Shown piece by piece: positions 5,713 through 14,556 of a stretch of 15,683 nt of DNA. Source of the stretch: Candidatus Auribacterota bacterium (lineage in GTDB: Bacteria > Auribacterota > UBA6266); NCBI GenBank assembly GCA_016933315.1, contig JAFGBE010000042.1:1-15683 (forward strand). The letters run 5' to 3'. Made by a program: the position numbers and the translations under genes. The notes under the pieces were generated by a model. That model was not told the DNA's origin and did not search any database. It saw only the letters and a program-made list of their open reading frames with translations. Numbering within the stretch: the first letter of the stretch is position 1; every line of letters starts with the position of its first letter.

Positions 5713-8616
5713 TCATCCTCCTTTCTTTATATAAAGGATGCGCGTTTCTATATTCATGTCGCCTGAATGCTTCTCAAACGCCCTTCTGTATATTTCAAGC
5801 TGCCTGTTATATCTCTCCCCCCTGTAATCAGACCATTTAAAATCGACGATTGTTATCCTGTCGTTTTTCCTGTAGACACAATCAATCCTCCCGGTAATTT
5901 CGTAGTTGCCCTCCCTGAGAACAAACGGCAGTTCCCTGTATATCTCATCGGCAGCTTCTATTTCCCTGTACCCGGGCGTTTCGACAAATCTTTCAATCTC
6001 CGGCGCGATTTTAAGCGCTTCATTTTCAGGCAACTTATGTTTAAGCAGCCTGATAATATCTTTTTTCGATGCCATGTGTTCAAGGGCATAATGAACAGCC
6101 GTGCCGATATTTTCCTTTTTATCCGCAAGTCCGTCCTCTTCCGTTTCCGAAAGTTCATCGGTTTCCTGCTCCATGATATCTCTTGGAAGCAGATAGCCTT
6201 CCTTATCAAGATACCGCGAGACGCTTATCTTTTCAACAGAAGGGCTCAACACGCCTATATCAGCATCGGCAAATTCCAGGTTTTGCCTTACGTCCAGCTT
6301 TACAACGCGCGCGCTTTTTCCCGGGGCGGCCGCCGGCTCGCTTTCATACCGGTCTTCGATATAAATATCCTGAGCGGGCTGGACATCCTTGAGGCAGTCA
6401 TACCATGTGTTAAGGCTGTTTTTCCTGTTTCCGGATTCCGGTTTTTTATTCAGGCAGGACACAATCAGAATGTCCCTGGCTCGCGTAACGGCGACATATA
6501 ACAGCCTTTTCTCCTCCTCGCTTCTGTCATATTTGGCCTTGTTCTTCTCTTTTTCATAATTAGAAGTCTCCCAGTATTTATTCATCCTGAACGCGAATGT
6601 CCCGTTATGCTTTATCATCAGCTTATCGCCGATAAACCTTCCCGATGAGGTATCAGGAATTATTACGATGGGGAACTGCAGCCCTTTGGACCTGTGCACC
6701 GTCATCAACTTTACAGAATTGTCGCCTTCGCCGGACACAGAAGCAAGCCCTTCGTCCGATTCGAAATTTATATCATCGATAAAGCGCTGCACTATCTCCT
6801 CCAGTGAGTCATATCCTGATGACTCCAGGGCGCGTATCTTTTCCACAAGCTTTTTAACATTGGCAATTCTTATATCGCCATCGGCAAGTTTTGCCAGGGC
6901 AGTAAAATACGAAGTCCTTTCAAGAAACTCATTTAATAATTCGGATGGCGTGCCGGTATTTTTTCTCTGTCTCATATCCAGTAAAATGCCGTCTAATTCA
7001 TGAACGGCGGTTGTTTCCCCGCCGTTCGACAGTTTTGCGGGCTTCAGTATCCTGTCTTTCAGTTTCCCGCATATTATCTGGTCATCGTCCGCTGTTGACG
7101 CAAAAGACCTTAAAAGGCTCGCGTACGCAAGTTCATCTCTCGCATTGGACATTATGTTCAGAAAATTCAGCGAATCGCGGACTTCAAATCTTGACAGGAA
7201 ACCGGAATTGCTCACAATAAAATAAGGGATTCCGCTTTCCTGCATGCATTTTTCGTAGATATCGACTTTCGTCAGTTTGCGGAATAAAACTGCGATATCC
7301 GAGTACAGCGGTTTCTCCTCTTTCCCGTTCCTGAAGACTTTCACCTCTTTCCCGTTTAATGTTCCTTCCTCCGCCATTTGCTTAATAAGCAGGCTCAGGC
7401 ACTCCGCTTCTTTTCTCCTTTGTCCTTCGGCAGTCTCAAACCCTTCCCTGTTGAACAGCCTGTAAACCCTGCCGGAATCATGCGCCTCTTTTCTCCTTGC
7501 TTTAATAAGATCTCTGGATTTGTCAAAATCCGATATTATAAGAGAGGAAAGGTTGTTTATATAATCCAGCAGTTCCTTCTGGCTTCTCCGGTTTTCCCTT
7601 AAAGACCTCTTAAGCCCTATCTGTTCCTGGATTTTGCCGAATATCGCAGGATCCGCGTTTCTCCAGCCGTAAATAGACTGCTTAAAATCACCTACGACAA
7701 TTATCTTGTCGGACAGCTGGATTTCGGATATGTTTCCGGCAAGGGTGTCCTCTTTTTCAGAAAGCCACATGACAAATTCCATCTGGATATTATCGGTATC
7801 CTGCGCCTCATCGAGTATTATCAGCTTATACCTCTTTTTTATTTCCTGCCTTACATCCTTATGATCCCTTAATAAATTTCTGGCTTTGACAAGGATTTCA
7901 TCGTATGTAATCCTGTTCTGTTTAAGGCTTTCATACTTTTCGAGGACATCATCCGCAATTCCCGCAAGGCATAATGAAATCCGCCTTATTTCTTCTCTTT
8001 CGTTTTTAACGGCCTTCGAAACAAAATTTTCCACTTTTCCGGAAATGTCCGCAGAGCGGAAATTATTCACGATATCGAAAATATAATCCTCAAACCCGTT
8101 CTGGAACCCTTTCTTTTCCAAAGGCAGGACAGCAAGAACCCTGTTGAGGACCGCGTCTTTGCCGGAATCAAGCCTTGAAACCACCGCCTGTCTTAAAGCT
8201 TTTCTCAGAATTTTCTGCTTGTCCCCGTCTATTATTTCCGAATCAGGGTCTATATCCGCGTAAGAGCAGAATTCTCTTAATATTTTTACCGCAAATGAAT
8301 GTATCGTGGATATCTGGATTTCGTCTATTGCCCTCACATAATTGAACCGCGCCCGGAAATCCGACCCTTTTACTGTTTCCAGAAGTATCTCTTTCGCTCT
8401 TTCCTTGAAATCCCCCGCCGCTTTTTTCGTAAACGTTATACAGCATATGGAAGCCGATATTTCCCTTCTTTCTTTATCGTCGCGCCCTTCTTCTATCAAC
8501 CGTATTACCTTGTTCATCGCAAAAGTTGTTTTTCCTGTGCCTGCGGATGCCGAGACCGCAGCTTTCGTTTTTGCGTTCAGGACATCTTCTATCTGTTTTT
8601 CCCATTTGTATTTCAT
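5713..8616 (-). CDS. addA: AddA-type helicase-nuclease subunit
   Basis: The product is 967 residues, somewhat shorter than typical AddA (about 1200). It is an SF1A UvrD-like 3'-5' helicase with a C-terminal RecB-type nuclease. Walker A is ASAGTGKTT (about 23-31). Walker B LIILDEAQDTD is at about 265-275, motif III VGDFKQSIYGWR at about 308-319, a TVHRSKGLQFP motif near 639-649 and LLYVAVTRARD near 705-715. The nuclease has GTAVHYALEH (838-847), GRID with D912, VDFK with D925 and K927, and a downstream Gln in YNRQLEIY, so PD-(D/E)XK catalysis looks intact. With AddB it would resect double-strand breaks and load RecA. The ATG overlaps the addB stop as ATGA; a TTG five codons upstream is a less likely start. 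The last codons contain the ribosome-binding site of the DJ-1 gene. Confidence 0.94.
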   Translation of the reverse strand: MKYKWEKQIEDVLNAKTKAAVSASAGTGKTTFAMNKVIRLIEEGRDDKERREISASICCITFTKKAAGDFKERAKEILLETVKGSDFRARFNYVRAIDEIQISTIHSFAVKILREFCSYADIDPDSEIIDGDKQKILRKALRQAVVSRLDSGKDAVLNRVLAVLPLEKKGFQNGFEDYIFDIVNNFRSADISGKVENFVSKAVKNEREEIRRISLCLAGIADDVLEKYESLKQNRITYDEILVKARNLLRDHKDVRQEIKKRYKLIILDEAQDTDNIQMEFVMWLSEKEDTLAGNISEIQLSDKIIVVGDFKQSIYGWRNADPAIFGKIQEQIGLKRSLRENRRSQKELLDYINNLSSLIISDFDKSRDLIKARRKEAHDSGRVYRLFNREGFETAEGQRRKEAECLSLLIKQMAEEGTLNGKEVKVFRNGKEEKPLYSDIAVLFRKLTKVDIYEKCMQESGIPYFIVSNSGFLSRFEVRDSLNFLNIMSNARDELAYASLLRSFASTADDDQIICGKLKDRILKPAKLSNGGETTAVHELDGILLDMRQRKNTGTPSELLNEFLERTSYFTALAKLADGDIRIANVKKLVEKIRALESSGYDSLEEIVQRFIDDINFESDEGLASVSGEGDNSVKLMTVHRSKGLQFPIVIIPDTSSGRFIGDKLMIKHNGTFAFRMNKYWETSNYEKEKNKAKYDRSEEEKRLLYVAVTRARDILIVSCLNKKPESGNRKNSLNTWYDCLKDVQPAQDIYIEDRYESEPAAAPGKSARVVKLDVRQNLEFADADIGVLSPSVEKISVSRYLDKEGYLLPRDIMEQETDELSETEEDGLADKKENIGTAVHYALEHMASKKDIIRLLKHKLPENEALKIAPEIERFVETPGYREIEAADEIYRELPFVLREGNYEITGRIDCVYRKNDRITIVDFKWSDYRGERYNRQLEIYRRAFEKHSGDMNIETRILYIKKGG

Positions 8617-11600
8617 GCTTTCGGTCCCCAATCTTCAGCTATCCTGCAGAGATACGGAAAATCACAGTTGGCGCAGTCAACCCGCCTGTCAAAAGGGCGC
8701 GCGGGAAATTCCATCCTGGCAACAGCCTCCCTGAATTTAATTATTTTTTCAAGAAGGATATCTTCCCAGTCGCCAGACACGGCGACTTCCGAAAAGAATT
8801 CGGCCTTTTCGTCAAATGGGTCGGCTTTTAAAAGGAAATAGCACGCTCTTATTTCCGGCGGGCTTTTTATTCCCATATCCTCCTGCACGCTTTTCTCCGA
8901 AAGGACCAGCTTATACAGAGCAGCCTGAGCCAGATACCCTTCGCGAAAATCCTCTTCGCTCCTGACCTGCCTGCTCGTTTTATAATCGACTACATAAACA
9001 ACTCCTGTTTTCGAAATGTCTATTCTGTCTATATATCCGTCCAGCATTATATTTTCGCCGCGGAGAACGGCTTTGAATCTTTTAAACGGGAATTCAGCCC
9101 TGAGAAATTCCGTCTTTCCGGGGCCTATCGGGGATTTTTCTTCAAGTTTCAGAAAGTTCCTGAGCGTCTCGGACATCCCCTCTTTTTTTACCGACCACAA
9201 TTCCTTCCTGCCCGTCAGGTTGCTGCGCTCATATGAATCAAAAACACGGGCGGCGATATCCAGCAGAAGCTTCTCTCCACCGCCTTTTTTTCTCTCCCTG
9301 CAAAAATTTTCCAGCACTTCATGGATAATCGTGCCCTCGTCCATAACATTAATATACAGCTCAGGCCTCGGAAAATCCCTTATCTTCATAAGCGACTGCA
9401 TAAAGTACCTGAACGGGCATCTCAGAAACGCTTCCAGCGCCGTCGCGTTAAACGAAAATAACCCATCCCGGAAAAATTTATCCGATAAAAACCGTTTAAG
9501 TTCCTCTGAAGAATAAAGGCCCCTGTAGTTTCCGTCGGCCCCGGGGGCGCAAATATTCGGATTTCTCTTAAACACAGTGTTATTCCGTTCAAACTCCTCC
9601 AGGAGCCCGGCGGGCTGCAAAATAATTTCCTTTCCCCTGCCTTTTTTCGCGATTGATGTCAGAAGCTCGCCCCTGGATGCGGCATTATCCGGCTCATTTA
9701 TCACATGCGACGGCGTAATTCTCTGCGCTTCAAGCGTTGAAGTTATTTTCCCGTCCAGCTCAGACGAAAATATCATTTCTATTTCTTCCAGAAACACGGA
9801 TTTTTTTCTGTCTTCCCTGGTTTCTTCGGTAAACGGGACCGTGAATATGCACTTATCCGAAATACCCAGGAAACTCCTGTAAAAAATATTTCTGTCTATG
9901 ATTTCCTCATCGGCTGATTTCTGGACAGGCAGCATTCCTTTTTCGTCCAGGATGCGGTTCATCTCCTCTATATCTGCATCCTTAAGTATAAGGCCTTCCG
10001 TTTTACGGGACGGGAACTCTCCTTCCACCATACCGCAAAAAATACCTATTTTGAAATTCATGCCGTCCGTATCAAAAGGCGTCAATATCCTTACGGCGTT
10101 CAGATTATCTTTCTCATGTATAACTTCTCTTTCGGCCAGGCTCTCCACCATCTCTTTAAACTGGGCAGCGCTCACGACAGAAGACCCCATAATATCTTCA
10201 GGGCAGGCATCTATTTTATCCAGCAGCCCGCACACCGCGGATATTTCACCGGCCATCATATTCCCGACATAGTAGCGCCCTATAAACCCTCTCAGCCATT
10301 TTGAGAAATCTTTCGCCGTCCTCCCTGTTTTAAACGAAATATCCCGGATAAAACCGGCAAGGAATTCACCCAATTTTTTCACATCCTCGCCGTCAATCCC
10401 GCTGTTTATAAAATCTTTTGTTTCCCTGCCCGGCCCGTTAAGCCAGGACAAACACCTGTCAACGGGTTTATTGTCCGCCGATAAATATCCGCAAAGGCAG
10501 AGAATAAGCCCGGCGGCATCTTTGTCTATTCCGATATCGGCGAAATACGGAGCTCCTATTACCCTTGCAATATTTTCCCTGGGAAAACGATCTTCGGCCA
10601 TAGACAATATCAGCATCAAATCCTTATAAAAGTTGGCGTGCTGCAGCTGCTTTCCCCGCCTGAAATAATACGGTATCTTAGCCCGGCTGAAATGCTGTCT
10701 TATGTGGTCGTCATAAAGAGATATTTTCTTCGCTATTACAACTATATCCGAAGGCTTTAAATACTTGTCTCCGCAAAGATGTTTCTTTATGCAGAGGGCT
10801 ATTTCCCTTGTCTCCAGATTCCTGTTCGCAGCTTCGATTATCCTGATTGACCCGTCCTTCGCCTCTATCCCGCTACCCGCCGGACTGAAAAGGGTTTTCT
10901 GAGCAAGGGCCAGGTCGGAAGGATATCTGGCATCTCCCGAAACAGTGCCTTCAACCCTGATATTTCGCGAATTCATCCGCTTTAAGTACCCGGATGAAGG
11001 AAGGTTTGCTTCAAACGCCGCGTTGCTTTCGTCGCACGGGAAATGCACGGCAACCTTTATTCCCCTGCCGGCAAAAACTTCAAGCAGCTTTAACTGTATG
11101 TTTGTGAGCTGATACCTTGGCCTCACCACAATTTTTTTTATGCCTTTTAAAAACAGCGGGGGCTTTTCCGCTTTCCCGAGCGCATCCACAACCAGCCATC
11201 CCATATCGTCATAATCACGGCAGAAATCAGTATATTCGGAGTATATACTGAAAAAATCGGATAATCGTTTCAGAGACAGTCTTTTGCCTGCGCTGTTATC
11301 CATATGGGCTTTCAGCACTTCAGGCCCGGCGGCGGCTTTTTTAAGCATCTTAACGCTTTTTTTCAAATCCCTTATGAACCCGGGTTTTGAAAACACGGAA
11401 TAAAAATAACTCTTTTTCCTGCCGGTAAAATATTTGGAACAAATCCTTTTAAGTATTACTTCTTTCTCAAAATCGGTTATAAAACGTTCTTCAAGAAGTT
11501 CCGCCGCAAGACTAAGCAGGATTTTCCCGAACGTATAGAAGGTATGGTTAAAATAGACTTCCTTCCCCATTTTTCTTATATATTCCGAAATGGCGAGAGG

Positions 11601-11636
11601 GGAAGGAAAAATCTCTATTGTCTCACGAGAAAGCAT
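8613..11636 (-). CDS. addB: AddB-type nuclease/inactivated-helicase subunit with Fe-S cluster
   Basis: The product is 1007 residues. The N-terminal two-thirds has the helicase-like AddB fold, including the segment ILTPFDTDGMNFKIGIFCGM. I find no GxxGxGK[ST] Walker A, so ATPase activity is not expected. The C-terminal nuclease starts at LEAFLRCPFRYF and contains IIHEVLENF (H772), LDGYIDRID (D870), VVDYKTS (D884, K886) and YLAQAALY (Q904). Cys740 together with C988-x2-C991-x5-C997 gives the four-cysteine iron-sulfur staple known in AddB nucleases. It would act with AddA in break resection. ATG start, 27 bases after the upstream membrane-protein gene, with only a weak Shine-Dalgarno (CCGGA). Confidence 0.92.
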   Translation of the reverse strand: MLSRETIEIFPSPLAISEYIRKMGKEVYFNHTFYTFGKILLSLAAELLEERFITDFEKEVILKRICSKYFTGRKKSYFYSVFSKPGFIRDLKKSVKMLKKAAAGPEVLKAHMDNSAGKRLSLKRLSDFFSIYSEYTDFCRDYDDMGWLVVDALGKAEKPPLFLKGIKKIVVRPRYQLTNIQLKLLEVFAGRGIKVAVHFPCDESNAAFEANLPSSGYLKRMNSRNIRVEGTVSGDARYPSDLALAQKTLFSPAGSGIEAKDGSIRIIEAANRNLETREIALCIKKHLCGDKYLKPSDIVVIAKKISLYDDHIRQHFSRAKIPYYFRRGKQLQHANFYKDLMLILSMAEDRFPRENIARVIGAPYFADIGIDKDAAGLILCLCGYLSADNKPVDRCLSWLNGPGRETKDFINSGIDGEDVKKLGEFLAGFIRDISFKTGRTAKDFSKWLRGFIGRYYVGNMMAGEISAVCGLLDKIDACPEDIMGSSVVSAAQFKEMVESLAEREVIHEKDNLNAVRILTPFDTDGMNFKIGIFCGMVEGEFPSRKTEGLILKDADIEEMNRILDEKGMLPVQKSADEEIIDRNIFYRSFLGISDKCIFTVPFTEETREDRKKSVFLEEIEMIFSSELDGKITSTLEAQRITPSHVINEPDNAASRGELLTSIAKKGRGKEIILQPAGLLEEFERNNTVFKRNPNICAPGADGNYRGLYSSEELKRFLSDKFFRDGLFSFNATALEAFLRCPFRYFMQSLMKIRDFPRPELYINVMDEGTIIHEVLENFCRERKKGGGEKLLLDIAARVFDSYERSNLTGRKELWSVKKEGMSETLRNFLKLEEKSPIGPGKTEFLRAEFPFKRFKAVLRGENIMLDGYIDRIDISKTGVVYVVDYKTSRQVRSEEDFREGYLAQAALYKLVLSEKSVQEDMGIKSPPEIRACYFLLKADPFDEKAEFFSEVAVSGDWEDILLEKIIKFREAVARMEFPARPFDRRVDCANCDFPYLCRIAEDWGPKA

Positions 11637-11663
11637 TTTATATTCCGGTAAATTTTAAACCAG

Positions 11664-12320
11664 TTAATACTTGATCCTGCATCGCGATTCCGGGACAGAA
11701 CGATACATGACATCTCCCAGAACAACAAGCAGGGCCATACACCAGAAAGAAATTTTCATTCCGTAGTAGGCGCCGTTAATCATGTAAGGGGACATCCACA
11801 GAACATATATCAGCGCAAAAATCGCCTGGTATACCCCTGTTTTTCTCTCGTCTTCCCTTCTGCTTAAAACAGTATGGATGAAAGCCGCCAAGAAGAACGC
11901 TATTACGGCAATTCCTGTGCAGGCCAGAACACAATCGTAAAAATCAGTTATCCCCCTGTTGAAGAAACCCATAATACCGCCAAGCATAACACAGCATACG
12001 TATGAGAGGACTGTAAATGCAAGAACCATGAACAGGTTTCTTTCAAGTCCTATGGATTTCCCCTTCTTCATAACAATACGGAAATTCAGCCAGGCGGTAA
12101 GCAGGCCGCCGAAGTAAGGCAGCGCGTACTGCCATACCTTGTCGAAAAATGCCCTGGCGGAATCTACAGCCGCTATGTTTTCAAGATTAAATTCTTTATA
12201 AGGATAAATATCCCCTTCACACCCTTTGACAGACGGCAGGAAAAAACATATGAACAATACCAGGCCTGTAACGGAAGAAAAAAAGCCGTTCAATATTTTT
12301 ATTTTATTGCGTAATCTCAT
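11664..12320 (-). CDS. Polytopic membrane protein of unknown function
   Basis: The product is 218 residues with about six hydrophobic segments (roughly 12-29, 66-85, 96-118, 128-150, 165-180, 185-205). A loop after the first helix contains SVKGCEGD, followed by an amphipathic stretch to about residue 60. I recognise no enzymatic motif or named family. The C-terminus is short and basic. Start is ATG, with AGGGA nine bases upstream. It lies between the queuosine block with its inserted cassette and addB, 27 bases before addB, so it is probably transcribed with addB. Context does not suggest a role. Confidence 0.8.
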   Translation of the reverse strand: MRLRNKIKILNGFFSSVTGLVLFICFFLPSVKGCEGDIYPYKEFNLENIAAVDSARAFFDKVWQYALPYFGGLLTAWLNFRIVMKKGKSIGLERNLFMVLAFTVLSYVCCVMLGGIMGFFNRGITDFYDCVLACTGIAVIAFFLAAFIHTVLSRREDERKTGVYQAIFALIYVLWMSPYMINGAYYGMKISFWCMALLVVLGDVMYRSVPESRCRIKY

Positions 12321-12350
12321 AACTGCTTTCCCTGCAAAACATCCTTGAAC

Positions 12351-12833
12351 ATAACGAAAAACGAAGGACGAAAGACGTTCGCTCGCTCCGCTCTCTAGGA
12401 CGACCTATCACAAAACATTTCTGCTTTTCTTTCCATATTAACCAGCATTGCAAAGATATGTTCACATTTTTCATCTAACACTTCGAATGCTTTTTTACCT
12501 ATATAATCGCATTCCAAAGCGAATTCCAGCCAGGTTTGTGTTTCCGCAGCCTCCTGCATCGCGTCAGACAATTTATTTATAAATACTTTTTTATATTTTC
12601 TCTTTCTCCAGCTTTCAGCAAGATTTGCGCATACAGATCTGGAAGACCTCCGTATTTGATCTGTCAGTGAATACCTCTCCTCTGGCGGAAACTCTTTTGA
12701 AATATGATAAATATCCATCGCCGTCTTGAAGGCAACTTTATAAACCTTTAAATCCTTTACCCTGTTTGCCGTTTTCATTTCCGGCGCCATGTTTTCCGTC
12801 CTTCGTCCCACATTTTTCGTCTTTCGTTATTTG
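12351..12833. mobile_element. Putative repeat-flanked four-helix-bundle cassette
   Basis: ATAACGAAAAACGAAGGACG on the plus strand from 12351 (continuing to 12378) is mirrored on the minus strand from 12830 downward by ATAACGAAAGACGAAAAATG, then GACGAAGGACGG. These imperfect terminal inverted repeats bracket a single four-helix-bundle gene. The right boundary coincides with the point where QueF homology stops. Removing the segment would leave queF about 30 bases from the next gene, a normal operon gap. I see no transposase and no clear target-site duplication, so movement would have to be in trans or by recombination. This is inference from boundaries and repeats. Confidence 0.5.
12395..12790 (-). 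CDS. Four-helix-bundle protein (S23 / 23S rRNA intervening-sequence type)
   Basis: The product is 131 residues from the chosen ATG. The family signature is clear: VKDLKVYKVAFKTAMDIY, then YSLTDQIRRSSRSVCANLAE, WRKRKYKKVFINKLSDAMQE and TQTWLEFALECDYI. These correspond to the four helices of the pentameric S23/IVP fold, which is distantly related to Avd of diversity-generating retroelements. Members were first found in intervening sequences of 23S rRNA genes but are widespread outside them, and their molecular role is unknown. Here the gene is not in an rRNA gene; it sits between queF and a membrane-protein gene, inside imperfect inverted repeats. The ATG at 12790 has AAGGA eight bases upstream, supplied by the flanking repeat. 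An in-frame GTG at 12811 and an ATG at 12778 are alternatives. It overlaps the 3' end of queF in another frame. Confidence 0.9.
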   Translation of the reverse strand: MAPEMKTANRVKDLKVYKVAFKTAMDIYHISKEFPPEERYSLTDQIRRSSRSVCANLAESWRKRKYKKVFINKLSDAMQEAAETQTWLEFALECDYIGKKAFEVLDEKCEHIFAMLVNMERKAEMFCDRSS

Positions 12834-13238
12834 CTCTCCATATTTCGCTTCAACGGTTATGCCGATGCCGCCCCGAGCCTTGAACACCACCGTAACCTTT
12901 GCCTTTTTCGGCTTCGCCGTCTTAACGATATCATCCAGAATCCTGTTGGCAATATCCTCTGCAAACATACCGACGTTCCTGAAAGAAAATAAGTACAGCT
13001 TCAGCGATTTGGACTCTATGCATTTTTTAGCCGGGATATATTCTATCTGTATTCCGGCAAAGTCCGGCTGGCCTGTAACAGGGCACATAGAAGTGAACTC
13101 GTCAGTTTCAAATTTTACATCATAATCCCTGCATACCGCGTTATCAAATGTTTCAAGTCTGGCTATATCGGGGGATTTTGGATAAAGCGTCTTTGCTTTT
13201 CCCAGCAGCGTTAAGTTTTTCAGCCTTGATTTCTTCAT
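12738..13238 (-). CDS. queF: NADPH-dependent 7-cyano-7-deazaguanine (preQ0) reductase, with aberrant tail
   Basis: QueF reduces preQ0 to preQ1, the base that Tgt inserts into tRNA in queuosine synthesis. The 166-residue product is of the short, unimodular type. It shows the nucleophile in SMCPVTGQPDF (Cys52, Asp59), the QueF motif ESKSLKLY (75-82) and ARGGIGITVEAKYG near residue 121. The usual FHE segment reads MFAED (91-95), with Ala93 where His is expected and Glu94 kept. From about residue 136 the protein becomes a hydrophilic Lys/Gly/Asp-rich tail of about 31 residues that looks non-homologous. The tail is encoded by the inverted repeat and the start of the four-helix-bundle gene, so the native stop was probably lost. 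ATG overlaps the queC stop by four bases (ATGA). Confidence 0.93.
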   Translation of the reverse strand: MKKSRLKNLTLLGKAKTLYPKSPDIARLETFDNAVCRDYDVKFETDEFTSMCPVTGQPDFAGIQIEYIPAKKCIESKSLKLYLFSFRNVGMFAEDIANRILDDIVKTAKPKKAKVTVVFKARGGIGITVEAKYGEQITKDEKCGTKDGKHGAGNENGKQGKGFKGL

Positions 13239-13912
13239 CTCTTATACCTTATCGGATCCCTGAGACCCGCTTCCTTAAATCCTTTTTTCCTTATAATGCA
13301 CGAGTCGCACTCCCCGCAGGCGGCAGATTTCCCGGCCGGGGGGTCATAACAACTGTGAGTCTTCGAAAAATCCACCCCCAGGGCTATTCCCTTTTTAATT
13401 ATATCAGATTTGCTCATCCTGACGAGCGGGCTGTGTATTTTTATCGCTTTTTTGCCGGCAGGTTTAACCGCAAGCGCAGCCATTTTTTCATAAGCTTTCA
13501 AATATTCCGCCCGGCAGTCGGGATACCCGCTGTAATCAACCGCATTTGCCCCGATAAAGATATCTTTCGAGCCTATGGTCTCGGCCCATGCCAGCGCAAC
13601 CGAAAGGAATATCGTATTTCTGGCGGGAACATACGTAACGGGTATTGCGCCGGTTTTCTTTCTCCTCTTCGGGACTTTAATTCCGGAAGTCAAGGCAGAA
13701 CCCCCTATCTTCCTCATATCAAGCCGGAATATCATGTGTTTCTTCGCTTTTACAGCTGCGGCGATCTTCTTTGCGCAGGCAATTTCCGTTCTGTGGCGCT
13801 GGCCGTAATCAAAAGTCAGGGCGTATATGTCAAATCCCGCGGATCCGGCTATAGCGGCAACCGTAGCCGAATCCAATCCCCCGCTCAGCAAAACCACAGC
13901 TTTTTTCCCCAT
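13235..13912 (-). CDS. queC: 7-cyano-7-deazaguanine (preQ0) synthase
   Basis: QueC converts 7-carboxy-7-deazaguanine to preQ0 with ATP and ammonia. The 225-residue product has the PP-loop SGGLDS at 10-15, then FDYGQRH, the YVPARNTIFLSVALAWAE segment, GANAVDYSGYPDCR, and the zinc site C188, C199, C202 and C205 (in SCYDPP...CGECDSC). All expected residues are present. I chose the ATG at 13912, two bases after the queE stop, because GGGGGA sits about seven bases upstream and the family begins close to the PP-loop. An in-frame ATG at 13942 would add ten residues. The stop overlaps queF as ATGA. Confidence 0.96.
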   Translation of the reverse strand: MGKKAVVLLSGGLDSATVAAIAGSAGFDIYALTFDYGQRHRTEIACAKKIAAAVKAKKHMIFRLDMRKIGGSALTSGIKVPKRRKKTGAIPVTYVPARNTIFLSVALAWAETIGSKDIFIGANAVDYSGYPDCRAEYLKAYEKMAALAVKPAGKKAIKIHSPLVRMSKSDIIKKGIALGVDFSKTHSCYDPPAGKSAACGECDSCIIRKKGFKEAGLRDPIRYKR

Positions 13913-13914
13913 GC

Positions 13915-14556
13915 TTAAATCCCCCGGTTCCTGCCGGGCCATATTACCTTGTGCAGCTGGATGTTCAAGCGCGCGTTTAAATCATCATCTAACATCCAGT
14001 CCGCAAGATCCGAAGCCTTCAAAAAGCCGCGCGCCGGGGAAAACAATATACCGCATTTTTTCCCTTTAAATCTTTCGGCCGTCCGTTTGGCCCACAGGTA
14101 ATCTTTGCGTCCGGATATGACAAATTTTATTTCATCTTTGCTTTTAATATGTTTCAGGTTTTTTACAAGAAAGCTTCCCGATTGCCCGCTCAGGGGGCAC
14201 TTTATATCCATAATTATAATCGCCTTTTTATTCACGTCCTTAATGCAGACAGAGCCGTTAGTCTCTATTAGCACCTTCTTCCCGCCGCGTATTAACCCGT
14301 CAATAACACGGAATATATCCTTCTGGATTAAAGGTTCTCCTCCGGTTATGCATACCAGGCCGGTTTTATACTTTAACACTTTCTTCAGGAGCGCGTCAGC
14401 GGCAAAATATACTCCCTTTTCGTATGCATAGCGCGTATCACAGAAATTGCACCTGAGATTGCAGCCCGCAAGCCTTATAAAAATACACGGCTTCCCGGCA
14501 TAGCTTGATTCACCCTGAATGCTTTTGAATATCTCGCTTACTTTCAGTCTTCCCAA
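13915..14556 (-). CDS. queE: 7-carboxy-7-deazaguanine synthase (radical SAM)
   Basis: QueE rearranges 6-carboxy-tetrahydropterin to 7-carboxy-7-deazaguanine using S-adenosylmethionine, a 4Fe-4S cluster and magnesium. The 213-residue product begins VSEIFKSIQGES. It carries the cluster motif C32-x3-C36-x2-C39 in GCNLRCNFCDTRYAY and the SAM-binding TGGEPL (71-76). The start is TTG, overlapping queD by 13 bases; AGGGG lies about seven bases upstream inside queD and no in-frame ATG is available before the conserved N-terminus. The overlap implies coupled translation. The C-terminal GRNRGI codons contain the queC ribosome-binding site. Confidence 0.95.
   Translation of the reverse strand: MGRLKVSEIFKSIQGESSYAGKPCIFIRLAGCNLRCNFCDTRYAYEKGVYFAADALLKKVLKYKTGLVCITGGEPLIQKDIFRVIDGLIRGGKKVLIETNGSVCIKDVNKKAIIIMDIKCPLSGQSGSFLVKNLKHIKSKDEIKFVISGRKDYLWAKRTAERFKGKKCGILFSPARGFLKASDLADWMLDDDLNARLNIQLHKVIWPGRNRGI

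Noticed and set aside
5713..11636. Novel anti-phage defence pair built on a helicase and a nuclease
   Set aside because: The gene order, motifs, ATGA overlap and four-cysteine iron-sulfur site match AddB-AddA repair enzymes, and no defence-type partner gene is present.
12395..12790. Diversity-generating retroelement, because Avd is also a four-helix bundle
   Set aside because: There is no reverse transcriptase and no template/variable repeat pair in the window, and the protein matches the S23/IVP signature better.
12395..12790. 23S rRNA intervening sequence
   Set aside because: The flanks are queF and a membrane-protein gene, with no rRNA sequence nearby.
13148..13918. Plus-strand open frame of 256 codons opposite queC/queF
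   Set aside because: It is antisense to two certain genes and its translation shows no family features. Similar long antisense frames opposite addA and addB (for example 5767-6501 and 8299-8841) were rejected for the same reason.
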